From Candidatus Saccharimonadia bacterium (lineage in GTDB: Bacteria > Patescibacteriota > Saccharimonadia > Saccharimonadales > Saccharimonadaceae): 6,989 nt of DNA. The notes beneath the pieces are model-generated. The model was not told where the DNA came from and did not search any database. It was given only the letters and a program-made list of their open reading frames with translations. Positions 1 to 6,134 of this stretch are shown here, piece by piece (position 1 is the stretch's first letter; every line of letters begins with the position of its first letter). The position numbers and the translations under genes are program-made. The DNA lies in contig JALRDA010000022.1 of the NCBI GenBank assembly GCA_023257145.1, positions 1 through 6,989 on the forward strand, written 5' to 3'.

Positions 1-497
1 TTAGCACCACAGTCTGTAGCCTCTGCGTGGCCGTGCTTTCCAGTATGGGCGCCGCAGTAGATACCCTCGGCAGTTAACGTCGACGTCACACTAGCAAGAT
101 CAGCGTCTACCGTGTCAGCTGGCATGTCTAGCGCTTGCTTCATTGCAAGCGTTGTCATATAGCCACCACCGGCAACTTTTTGGCGATCATGATTGGCGCC
201 ATCATAAATGGGGCGCGTGTAGAATTCACCGTTTTCGTCGACAAACAACACCTCAATCGCAGGGCGACCATCTATACATCCGTCATCTTCTTCACTAACA
301 TCAATCATACATTCACCGCTCGCTATCAGCTCCACAGCACGGGCAGCGATCTCTTCGGTAAGCTCACCGGTCTCCATCTGCTTTATATAGCTAATTGTTG
401 AATCTGCATTACCATACCCAAGCGCTGACACTTCAGTAACAGTTATGGTTCTTGCGGCTTCATGGTCGTCAATAATAGACATATCGTTTTCTCTCAT
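1..497 (-). CDS. Partial protein with C-x-D-G-R and His/Cys motifs; possible cadmium-type (CDCA-like) carbonic anhydrase
   Basis: This frame is open from an ATG at 497 to the window edge: 165 complete codons with no stop, so the C-terminus is missing. A weak AGGA Shine-Dalgarno (503-506) lies 5 bases before the ATG; Met6 is a less likely alternative start. There is no signal peptide or membrane segment, so it is probably cytoplasmic. What I see: an acidic N-terminal half, CIDGRP at residues 74-79, a glycine run VAGGGYM at 108-114, and GAHTGKHGHAEATDCGA at 149-165 with His151, His155, His157 and Cys163. In beta-class and cadmium (CDCA) carbonic anhydrases a C-x-D-x-R motif gives one metal Cys and the Asp-Arg pair, and a later His and Cys complete the site. 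The pattern fits, but spacings differ from those I recall for diatom CDCA1, so the function is inference. The gene is co-directional with the atp operon but has its own promoter-like sequence. It could equally be an unknown metal-binding protein. Confidence 0.8.
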   Translation of the reverse strand, partial: MRENDMSIIDDHEAARTITVTEVSALGYGNADSTISYIKQMETGELTEEIAARAVELIASGECMIDVSEEDDGCIDGRPAIEVLFVDENGEFYTRPIYDGANHDRQKVAGGGYMTTLAMKQALDMPADTVDADLASVTSTLTAEGIYCGAHTGKHGHAEATDCGA

Positions 498-533
498 GGT
501 TATCCTAATTTATTTTTTATAAGACCTCTTCTT

Positions 534-561
534 ATTCTACTCTGGTTTGTATGCTTGTAAA
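534..561 (-). promoter_or_regulatory. Sigma70-type promoter for the left-edge gene
   Basis: On the minus strand TTTACA (556-561) and TAGAAT (534-539) are separated by 16 bases; each matches the -35 or -10 consensus at five of six positions. Transcription would start near 527, giving a leader of about 30 bases before the ATG at 497. I see no T-tract terminator between atpC and this site, so read-through from atpC could add to expression. Predicted from sequence only. Confidence 0.5.
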
Positions 562-594
562 CCTAAGAGAAGTGCAAGATAACACCTAAGGTTT
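559..594. repeat. Imperfect inverted repeat next to the promoter
   Basis: AAACCTAAG (559-567) and CTAAGGTTT (586-594) pair at eight of nine positions around an 18-base gap. The lower arm overlaps the putative -35 box at 556-561. No U-run follows on either strand, so it does not look like an intrinsic terminator. It may be an operator or an mRNA hairpin at the end of the atpC transcript, or chance. Confidence 0.35.
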
Positions 595-612
595 GGCGGG
601 TATCAACTAAGA

Positions 613-1035
613 CTAGCGTCGATGTCGGCGACGCAGGCCGGCGACTTTCAGGCGAACCGTGTGGCGATCAACAAGTTCGTGAGCCTTTTCTAGTTCAATC
701 TGATTCTTGGCAGTATCACGCATCTTAATTGCGCGATCGAGTGCAGCCTTGGTCTCTGCCTCGACAATGTCATCGTCTTCGGTCGCTTCGTCAACCAATA
801 CGCGAACGCGTGTCTGAGAAATTTCGATAACACCACCACTAATCGCGTAGTAATCAATCTTGCTGTCATCGTCGCCTTTATTTGCACGAATTGCAATTGC
901 GCCAGGAACGGCAACACTTACTAATGGTTCGTGGCCAGGAAAAACGGCAATCTCACCGTCCGCAGTCGGGAGGATAACTTCGTAGACCTCTTGGTCCACT
1001 TTTTTGCCAACAAGGGTAATAAGTTCTAACTTCAT
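613..1035 (-). CDS. atpC: F1Fo ATP synthase subunit epsilon
   Basis: Epsilon sits on the foot of gamma against the c-ring; its C-terminal helices can swing up and inhibit ATP hydrolysis in many bacteria. The product is 140 residues, usual for the family. The N-terminal beta-sandwich spans about residues 1-85, with a form of the conserved PG-x-G...PGH-x-PL region as LPTADGEIAVFPGHEPLV (22-39) and GGVIEIS-x-TRVRVL (67-80). A helical C-terminal domain follows from about 87 to 131, then a basic tail RRRHRR (135-140). The ATG at 1035 has no recognisable Shine-Dalgarno; a TATAAT lies four bases upstream. A strong terminator separates this gene from atpD, so it may be expressed apart from the other seven. 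It ends in TAG. Identity is secure from sequence and position; whether it inhibits hydrolysis here cannot be read from the sequence. Confidence 0.97.
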   Translation of the reverse strand: MKLELITLVGKKVDQEVYEVILPTADGEIAVFPGHEPLVSVAVPGAIAIRANKGDDDSKIDYYAISGGVIEISQTRVRVLVDEATEDDDIVEAETKAALDRAIKMRDTAKNQIELEKAHELVDRHTVRLKVAGLRRRHRR

Positions 1036-1039
1036 ATCT

Positions 1040-1045
1040 ATTATA
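1040..1045 (-). promoter_or_regulatory. Consensus -10 box immediately before atpC
   Basis: The minus strand reads TATAAT, then AGAT, then the atpC ATG. If used as a -10 box, transcription would begin at or within a few bases of the ATG, giving a leaderless or nearly leaderless mRNA, which would fit the missing Shine-Dalgarno. I find no good -35 hexamer at 15-19 bases and no extended TG motif, so promoter strength is uncertain. Confidence 0.4.
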
Positions 1046-1088
1046 GTACCAAAAAAACGCTTCTCTGGCGAGTAGTGGAGCTGTGGGC

Positions 1089-1126
1089 AATAAAATAACC
1101 CGCAGATTGTAGCGGGTTATTTTATT
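1089..1126 (-). terminator. Strong intrinsic terminator between atpD and atpC (bidirectional)
   Basis: AATAAAATAACCCGC (1089-1103) and GCGGGTTATTTTATT (1112-1126) are perfect reverse complements: a 15-bp stem with an 8-base loop. In the atp transcript the GC-rich core CCCGC/GCGGG is followed by a U-rich run, the layout of a Rho-independent terminator; symmetry makes it work on both strands. It begins 11 bases after the atpD stop. It should end, or partly end, the seven-gene atpB-atpD transcript before atpC. Confidence 0.85.
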
Positions 1127-1137
1127 AGATAGACTGA

Positions 1138-2517
1138 TTAGTCTTTCTTGTCAGCAAGGCTACCTGCCGCCATGTAGAACCAGCTTTCGGGTTTTTCGTC
1201 GTATTTGCCAGCAAGAATATCCTTGGCATCACGAATCGTGTCCTCTAGCTTGATGTAGGCACCTGGCGCACCTGTAAACTGCTCGGCCACAAAGAATGGC
1301 TGCGCAAAGAAACGCTGCAAGCGACGAGCACGGTTAACTGTCTGCTTTTGTTCATCAGACAATTCTTCCATACCGAGAATTGCAATAATGTCTTGTAATT
1401 CTTTGTATTGCTGCAAGACTCGCTGCACTTCACGTGCGACGTTGTAGTGCTCTTCACCAACAACTTCTGGATCGAGGCTGTTCGATGAGCTGTCAAGCAC
1501 GTCGACTGCAGGGTAAATACCGATTTCAGTCAATGCGCGGTTCATAACAATCGTCGCGTCGAGGTGAGCAAACGTCGTTGCCGGTGCTGGGTCAGTAAGG
1601 TCGTCAGCAGGGACATAGACAGCCTGCACAGAAGTAATCGAGCCCTTCTTTGTTGACGTAATACGCTCTTGCAGGGCACCCATTTCTTGCTGCAAGTTTG
1701 GCTGATAACCAACCGCAGATGGCAAGCGGCCAAGAAGTGCAGACACTTCGGCACCGGCCTGCGTGTAGCGGAAAATGTTATCAATAAACAAGAGGACGTC
1801 TTTACCTTCGTCACGGAATGACTCGGCCATTGCTAGTCCTGATAGTGCAACACGAAGACGCGCTCCAGGCGGCTCGTTCATCTGACCAAAGACGAGGGAA
1901 GTCTTGCCTAGTACACCAGCGTCTTCCATTTCATGATACAAATCGTTACCTTCACGAGTACGCTCACCAACACCAGCAAATACACTATTGCCACTATGGA
2001 ATTTAGCGATGTTGTTAATTAGCTCCTGGATAAGGACCGTCTTGCCGACACCTGCACCCGCGAATAGTCCAGCTTTTCCACCCTTGGTTAGTGGCGCGAT
2101 AAGGTCGATAACCTTGATGCCGGTTTCAAGAATTTCGGTTTTATTAGCCTGTTCAGCAAGCGTTGGCGGCTGGCGGTGGATTGAGGCACGTTTGCCTTTT
2201 GGTGCCGCTTTGCCGTCAATTGGATCACCAACAACGTTAAACATACGACCTTGCGTATCGCTACCAACAGGAACGCTAATCGGTGCACCTGTTGCAACAA
2301 CTTCTTCGCCACGGCGAAGGCCGTCAGTGCTCGACATAGCAATCGTACGGACCGTTCGCTCGTCAAGGTGCTGGGCGACTTCAAGCGTAATGGTGTGCTT
2401 GTCGCGCTTGATCACCAGCGCATCATACATTGCTGGCAAATTCTTATCATTAAATTCAACGTCAACCACCACACCCACGACTTGGATGATATGGCCAACA
2501 GTCTGCTCTTTACTCAT
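1138..2517 (-). CDS. atpD: F1Fo ATP synthase subunit beta (catalytic)
   Basis: Beta carries the catalytic nucleotide sites of the F1 hexamer and makes ATP from ADP and phosphate. I chose the ATG at 2517 (459 residues, near the usual 460-480) because AAGGAG at 2524-2529 lies 6 bases upstream; an adjacent ATG at 2520 is only 3 bases away, and an ATG at 2538 (466 residues) would overlap the end of atpG and lie upstream of that ribosome site. Residues in the 459 numbering: Walker A AGAGVGKT (153-160), catalytic-Glu motif GERTREGND (184-192, Glu185), Walker B region LLFIDNIFR, and PSAVGYQPNL. The DELSEED loop reads EELSDEQ (384-390). The Ala that opens Walker A replaces the usual Gly but fits the [AG]-x4-GK-[ST] pattern. 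The usual LDSTSR segment reads LDSSSN here. The gene ends in TAA, 11 bases before the terminator hairpin. Confidence 0.98.
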   Translation of the reverse strand: MSKEQTVGHIIQVVGVVVDVEFNDKNLPAMYDALVIKRDKHTITLEVAQHLDERTVRTIAMSSTDGLRRGEEVVATGAPISVPVGSDTQGRMFNVVGDPIDGKAAPKGKRASIHRQPPTLAEQANKTEILETGIKVIDLIAPLTKGGKAGLFAGAGVGKTVLIQELINNIAKFHSGNSVFAGVGERTREGNDLYHEMEDAGVLGKTSLVFGQMNEPPGARLRVALSGLAMAESFRDEGKDVLLFIDNIFRYTQAGAEVSALLGRLPSAVGYQPNLQQEMGALQERITSTKKGSITSVQAVYVPADDLTDPAPATTFAHLDATIVMNRALTEIGIYPAVDVLDSSSNSLDPEVVGEEHYNVAREVQRVLQQYKELQDIIAILGMEELSDEQKQTVNRARRLQRFFAQPFFVAEQFTGAPGAYIKLEDTIRDAKDILAGKYDEKPESWFYMAAGSLADKKD

Positions 2518-2523
2518 CATATT

Positions 2524-2529
2524 CTCCTT
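2524..2529 (-). promoter_or_regulatory. Ribosome binding site that sets the atpD start
   Basis: AAGGAG on the minus strand, in the 13-base gap after the atpG stop. It is 6 bases before the ATG at 2517 and 3 before the ATG at 2520. It lies inside the coding region if the ATG at 2538 is used, which argues against that start. Confidence 0.75.
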
Positions 2530-2530
2530 A

Positions 2531-3400
2531 TTACTCACTTAACGCCTCGACGCCACCTGATATTTCTGCCAATTCCTGTGTAATTGCACCTTGACGCGCC
2601 TTGTTCATTTCGAGCGTCAAATCATCGGCCAGTTCAGAAGCATTATCAGTTGCGTTCTTCATTGCCATCATGCGCATGCTATGTTCGCTAGCACGGGCAT
2701 CCAAAATTGCCTGATAGATCTGCGTCAACACTAGCCGATACGACACACCGCGAAGCACTTCGGATGCACTTGGTTCGTAGGCTGCATTAATGACATCGTC
2801 TGAAACCTCTGTCTCGTCGAACCCGGCAGGCAAGATACGCTTGACGGTTGCTTGCTGATTCATCCCACTGATAAAGCGCGTATAAATCACATCGACAGCA
2901 TCAACTTCGCCACTTTCAAATTTAGCAATTGCCGTATCTAAAATGGCACGCATTTCACTTGTTCCTGGACGATCGGGAAGGTTTTCATACACACCTATAA
3001 TGTCCGCATTGTTCAAACGCACCGCGTACTGCGATGCCTTGCGACCGACGGCAATCGTTTTGGTCTGAATGCCGTCTTTTTTATCCTCACGCATCGCAGT
3101 GATGTACGTCTTGGCGATATTGCTGTTGTACGCGCCTGCGAGACCTTTGTCGCCAGTAATCACAATCAAAAGACGCGATTTTACCTTGCGCTCCTGAAAG
3201 AACGGGTGTCGATCAGTGATCCCCTGACTAGCGAAAAAGGTTAGTAGTTCATTTGCGGCATTCGTATATTCCTCAGACGCCTTAACCGCTTCTTGTGCAC
3301 GGCGCATCTTGCTAGCCGCAACCATTTGCATCGCCTTCGTAATCTGCTTGGTACTTTTTACCGAGCGGATACGTGATTTTAGTTGCTGCGTTGACGCCAT
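2531..3400 (-). CDS. atpG: F1Fo ATP synthase subunit gamma (central shaft)
   Basis: Gamma is the rotating shaft: its N- and C-terminal helices form a coiled coil inside alpha3beta3, and its globular middle contacts epsilon and the c-ring. The 289-residue length is typical. Visible marks are the N-terminal helix with RIRSVKSTKQITKAMQMVAA (10-29) and KMRRAQ (31-36), the Rossmann-like segment ITGDKGLAGAYNSN (81-94), and the C-terminal helix with EHSMRMMAMKNATDNA (239-254) and NKARQGAITQELAEI (266-280). The ATG at 3400 follows the atpA stop by three bases, and GAGGA (3408-3412) lies 7 bases upstream, inside the end of atpA, which suggests translational coupling. It ends in TAA at 2531-2533. Nothing is broken or unusual. 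Confidence 0.98.
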   Translation of the reverse strand: MASTQQLKSRIRSVKSTKQITKAMQMVAASKMRRAQEAVKASEEYTNAANELLTFFASQGITDRHPFFQERKVKSRLLIVITGDKGLAGAYNSNIAKTYITAMREDKKDGIQTKTIAVGRKASQYAVRLNNADIIGVYENLPDRPGTSEMRAILDTAIAKFESGEVDAVDVIYTRFISGMNQQATVKRILPAGFDETEVSDDVINAAYEPSASEVLRGVSYRLVLTQIYQAILDARASEHSMRMMAMKNATDNASELADDLTLEMNKARQGAITQELAEISGGVEALSE

Positions 3401-3403
3401 GTA

Positions 3404-4930
3404 TTAGTCCTCAAATCCCTTTGCGGCAGATGCTGCAGTTTTATGAATCAACTTCAATACATCATCTGACGGCTTGTCGCCCTTATCAAGCGTCCGCATA
3501 TCATCCTTGTGATCGGTCCATAGACGAGTCAGTAGGGCGATCTGTGCGTCTTTGATCTTTGCGACAGATACTTTGTCAAACAAGCCATTTGATACGGCAT
3601 ACATACTGGCGACTTGTTCCCAAACGCTCATAGGTTGGTACTGGACTTGTTTCAGAAGCTCAGTTAAACGCTGACCGCGTTCGATCTGAGATTTTGTTTC
3701 TTCATCAAGATCGCTACCGAACTGAGCGAAGCTAGCAAGTTCGCGGAACTGTGAAAGACCAAGCTTTAGGTGACCACTAACGGATTTGACCGCTTTAGTC
3801 TGCGCGGCACCACCGACACGGCTGACTGATAGACCTGCTGAGATAGCTGGACGGATACCTTGATAAAATAGATCTGTTTCCATAAAGATCTGACCGTCAG
3901 TAATCGAAATGACGTTCGTTGGGATGTACGCACTAATATCACCAGCCTGCGTTTCAATGATAGGTAGGGCAGTCAAGCTACCAGCACCAAGATCATCGGA
4001 AAGTTTCGCTGAACGCTCAAGTAGGCGAGAGTGAAGGTAGAAGACATCACCAGGGAATGCTTCGCGTCCCGGTGGGCGACGAAGGAGGAGTGACATCTGG
4101 CGATACGCAACCGCATGCTTTGTCAGATCGTCATAGATCATCAACGCGTGCTGTTTGTTGTCGCGGAAATATTCACCCATAGCTGTTGCCGCATATGGAG
4201 CAAGGTATAGCATCGATGCAGGATCGCTAGGACCGGTCGCAACGATGATTGTCTGATCCATGACGCCTTCTTGTTTGAGGCGATCGACAAGACGGGCAAT
4301 CTTTGAAAGCTTTTGACCGATAGCGACGTATACGTTCACAACGCCAGTTTTTTGTTTTGCCTGGTTAATCATCGTATCGATTGCAATCGCTGTCTTACCG
4401 GTCTGACGGTCACCAATAATAAGCTCACGCTGACCACGGCCAATAGGGAACATGGCGTCAATCGCCATAATACCGGTCATAAGTGGTTCGTGGACTGATT
4501 TACGCCCCATGACACCAATTGCTTCTCGCTCAACAAGACCAGTTGCCTTGGTTTTGATTGGACCTGCACCGTCAAGTGGACGTCCAAGCGGGTCGACGAC
4601 GCGGCCAAGTAGCTCTGGGCCAACCGGGACTTCAAGCGTCGTACCTTTTAGACGAACCGTTGCACCAGCTGACACGTGCGCATCAGAACCGAGCAGTACC
4701 GCACCAATCTCGTCTTCCATAAGGTTAAGGGCGAACGCCTCAACGATGCCGTCTTTAGTTTCAATTTCAAGCATTTCTGAAAAGCCTGCCGAGCGAAGCC
4801 CGTGCACCCATGCGACACCGTCACCAACCTTGGTGACAACGCCAACACTGTCAAGATTTTCAGATGCTTCTAGCCCCGCGATTGCGGCGCGGAGTTCTTG
4901 CGATAGTTCTGTTATTGCAATATCTGCCAT
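3404..4930 (-). CDS. atpA: F1Fo ATP synthase subunit alpha
   Basis: Alpha alternates with beta in the F1 hexamer, binds non-catalytic nucleotide, gives the arginine finger to the beta site, and anchors delta through its N-terminus. The product is 508 residues, within the usual 500-515. Visible marks: N-terminal helix ITELSQELRAAIAGLE (6-21) ahead of the beta-barrel, Walker A GDRQTGKT (173-180), Walker B ALMIYDD (262-268), the RRPPGREAFPGDVFYLHSRLLER stretch (284-306), and SVSRVGGAAQ (368-377) with the likely arginine finger Arg371. The C-terminal helical domain follows. The ATG at 4930 has AAAGGA (4936-4941) 5 bases upstream, and the gap to atpH is 14 bases. The delta-binding N-terminal helix is retained although delta is shortened. 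Confidence 0.99.
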   Translation of the reverse strand: MADIAITELSQELRAAIAGLEASENLDSVGVVTKVGDGVAWVHGLRSAGFSEMLEIETKDGIVEAFALNLMEDEIGAVLLGSDAHVSAGATVRLKGTTLEVPVGPELLGRVVDPLGRPLDGAGPIKTKATGLVEREAIGVMGRKSVHEPLMTGIMAIDAMFPIGRGQRELIIGDRQTGKTAIAIDTMINQAKQKTGVVNVYVAIGQKLSKIARLVDRLKQEGVMDQTIIVATGPSDPASMLYLAPYAATAMGEYFRDNKQHALMIYDDLTKHAVAYRQMSLLLRRPPGREAFPGDVFYLHSRLLERSAKLSDDLGAGSLTALPIIETQAGDISAYIPTNVISITDGQIFMETDLFYQGIRPAISAGLSVSRVGGAAQTKAVKSVSGHLKLGLSQFRELASFAQFGSDLDEETKSQIERGQRLTELLKQVQYQPMSVWEQVASMYAVSNGLFDKVSVAKIKDAQIALLTRLWTDHKDDMRTLDKGDKPSDDVLKLIHKTAASAAKGFED

Positions 4931-4944
4931 CTTATTCCTTTACG

Positions 4945-5340
4945 TTATAGTTGCTTTGCTTTAAGTGCGTTTAGTTTGTGTCGCAGAGTGGTATCGAGCT
5001 GCTGTTCCCCGTATTCTAGACGAACGCCACCGATAACACTAGGATCGATATGTTCACGCAGATGCACCTTTGTGGCACCGCTGCGATCTGACGCCATCTT
5101 TGCAATTTCTGCTCGAACCTTATCGGTCAGAGAGCTTGCTGAAGTGACGTCGACGATTGCTTCACCGTGCTGGTACAAGGCATATTCAATGTCGCGAACG
5201 ATCAAGTCGACTTCGCGGACACGTCCAGTGTCGACAAGAAAGGCGGCCAATTCTGCAACGACTTGCTTGGCATTTCCGCGCGTTAGCTCACGGGCAACGT
5301 GGTCCGCGATCTTGCGTCGTGGTAGTCGAACACCAGCCAT
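4945..5340 (-). CDS. atpH: F1Fo ATP synthase subunit delta, unusually short
   Basis: Delta (the OSCP equivalent) joins the top of alpha3beta3 to the b subunits as part of the stator. Position between atpF and atpA and the C-terminal half support the call: a GRVREVDLIVRDIEYAL region (38-54), the VDVTSASSL strand (63-71), and HIDPSVIGGVRLEYGEQQLD (97-116), matching the family's IDxS-[VI]-xGGVxxxxGxxxxDxS ending. The product is 131 residues against about 175 usual. The shortage is in the N-terminal helical domain: by my alignment to the E. coli protein about 45 residues are absent before the GR at 38-39. No upstream start is possible, since an in-frame TAA (5344-5346, also the atpF stop) lies two codons before the ATG. 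AAAGGA at 5354-5359 is 13 bases from the ATG, a long spacing. The gene looks intact rather than decayed. Confidence 0.93.
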   Translation of the reverse strand: MAGVRLPRRKIADHVARELTRGNAKQVVAELAAFLVDTGRVREVDLIVRDIEYALYQHGEAIVDVTSASSLTDKVRAEIAKMASDRSGATKVHLREHIDPSVIGGVRLEYGEQQLDTTLRHKLNALKAKQL

Positions 5341-5343
5341 GGG

Positions 5344-5880
5344 TTATTGCAAATCCTTTACCGTGCGTGTAATCAGATCATTATCAAGCTTGTCGTTAAT
5401 TGCCGAACCAACCACTTTTTCTGTCGCAAGCGCAACAAGTTCCAGTGTTTCATTATGCAATGCTTTTTTAGCGGCGATAATATCCTTGTCAATCTGCGCA
5501 TGCGCATCAGCAACGATTCGCTCAGCAGATGACTTTGATTTTGCTTCTGCAGCCTCAAGAGCTGCCGCAGCTTCTTCTTTGGCAGTCGTGACAATTTCAC
5601 TGGCTTCCTTGCGGGCTTGCTTCATCATCTTCTCGATATCATCTTTTGCCTGAACAGCTTTCTTTTCGGCTTGTGTCGCTGCTGCGGTACTAGCTTCAAT
5701 TTTCGCCTGACGCTCGTCAACAACCTTGATAAAGATTGGATAAACGTACTTGCCCAGCAATAACACTAAAATGACAAACGCAAGTGCCTGGAAGACAAGC
5801 ATCCAAACATCAATACCGAGCGCACCTAACACACCGCCAGAAGCTGGTTCAGTCGTAGCAAGTTGTGTAAGTATATTCAT
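5344..5880 (-). CDS. atpF: F1Fo ATP synthase subunit b (peripheral stalk)
   Basis: Subunit b anchors the stator in the membrane next to subunit a and runs as a long helix up to delta. The 178-residue product has a short N-terminal segment, one membrane helix at about residues 23-45 (rich in L, V, F, A, I), then KYVYPIFIKVVDERQAKIEA (44-63), typical of the start of the b stalk. A long, charged, Ala-rich coiled coil continues to about residue 150. A single b gene implies a b homodimer rather than a b/b' pair. The ATG at 5880 has only a weak AAGG 12 bases upstream, overlapping the atpE stop, so translation may depend on coupling to atpE. Its TAA stop is in the same frame as atpH, one sense codon before the atpH ATG. 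Confidence 0.96.
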   Translation of the reverse strand: MNILTQLATTEPASGGVLGALGIDVWMLVFQALAFVILVLLLGKYVYPIFIKVVDERQAKIEASTAAATQAEKKAVQAKDDIEKMMKQARKEASEIVTTAKEEAAAALEAAEAKSKSSAERIVADAHAQIDKDIIAAKKALHNETLELVALATEKVVGSAINDKLDNDLITRTVKDLQ

Positions 5881-5894
5881 TCGAGATTAAAACC

Positions 5895-6107
5895 TTAAAT
5901 AAATTTCGCAATGATGGCAACAATGATACCGATGATCGCTAGTGAGTCAGCGAAGACGATAGCAGTAATCATCAAAGTACGGATGTCGCTTAGTTTTTCA
6001 GGGTTGCGACCAAGTGCGTTCAATGCGCCTGCGCCGATGAAACCAACACCTAGTGCAGCACCAAGTGCAGGTAGGGCGTAGGTAAGTCCAAATGCTAATT
6101 CTTCCAT
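5895..6107 (-). CDS. atpE: F1Fo ATP synthase subunit c (proteolipid ring)
   Basis: Subunit c forms the membrane rotor ring that carries ions past subunit a. The 70-residue product is a helical hairpin: a first membrane helix with closely spaced glycines (about 8-31), a polar loop GRNPEKL (33-39) in place of the common RQP, and a second helix (about 44-68). The ion-binding carboxylate is Asp54 in VFADSLAIIG (51-60), as in E. coli (Asp61), where many families have Glu. The first-helix position occupied by Gln in sodium-type c subunits is Val21 by counting back from the loop Arg, so proton coupling is more likely, although Ser55 follows the acid as in sodium types. It has the best ribosome site of the operon, AAAGGAG, and a promoter-like element just upstream, fitting the need for many copies per enzyme. 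Confidence 0.97.
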   Translation of the reverse strand: MEELAFGLTYALPALGAALGVGFIGAGALNALGRNPEKLSDIRTLMITAIVFADSLAIIGIIVAIIAKFI

Positions 6108-6116
6108 TTATTGTAT

Positions 6117-6123
6117 CTCCTTT
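6117..6123 (-). promoter_or_regulatory. Strong ribosome binding site of atpE
   Basis: AAAGGAG on the minus strand, 9 bases before the atpE ATG in an AT-rich leader. It is the longest Shine-Dalgarno match in the operon, consistent with high c-subunit synthesis. Confidence 0.75.
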
Positions 6124-6134
6124 AATTATTTTCG

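Noticed and set aside
135..401. Plus-strand open frame of 88 codons near the left edge
   Set aside because: Opposite the minus-strand frame that runs unbroken from 497 to the edge with clear motifs; the plus frame has none.
1051..1074. Possible second terminator before atpC (short CGC/GCG pairing followed by seven T on the minus strand)
   Set aside because: The stem is only about three base pairs, too weak to support; the T-run more likely belongs to the atpC promoter spacer.
2518..2538. Longer AtpD N-terminus starting at 2538, overlapping the end of atpG
   Set aside because: The strong AAGGAG lies downstream of that ATG and at proper distance from the ATG at 2517; the extra seven residues resemble nothing in the family.
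1988..2542. Plus-strand open frame of 184 codons opposite atpD
   Set aside because: It is antisense to conserved atpD sequence and its composition mirrors that gene; no independent evidence of coding.
4452..4964. Plus-strand open frame of 170 codons opposite the 5' part of atpA
   Set aside because: Shadow of atpA with Ser/Pro/Thr-rich low-complexity product and no recognisable domain.
4976..5653. Plus-strand open frame of 225 codons opposite atpH and atpF
   Set aside because: It lies fully antisense to two well-supported genes, is rich in Ser, Ala and Arg as expected from the reverse of Ala/Glu-rich coding DNA, and shows no motif or ribosome site of note.
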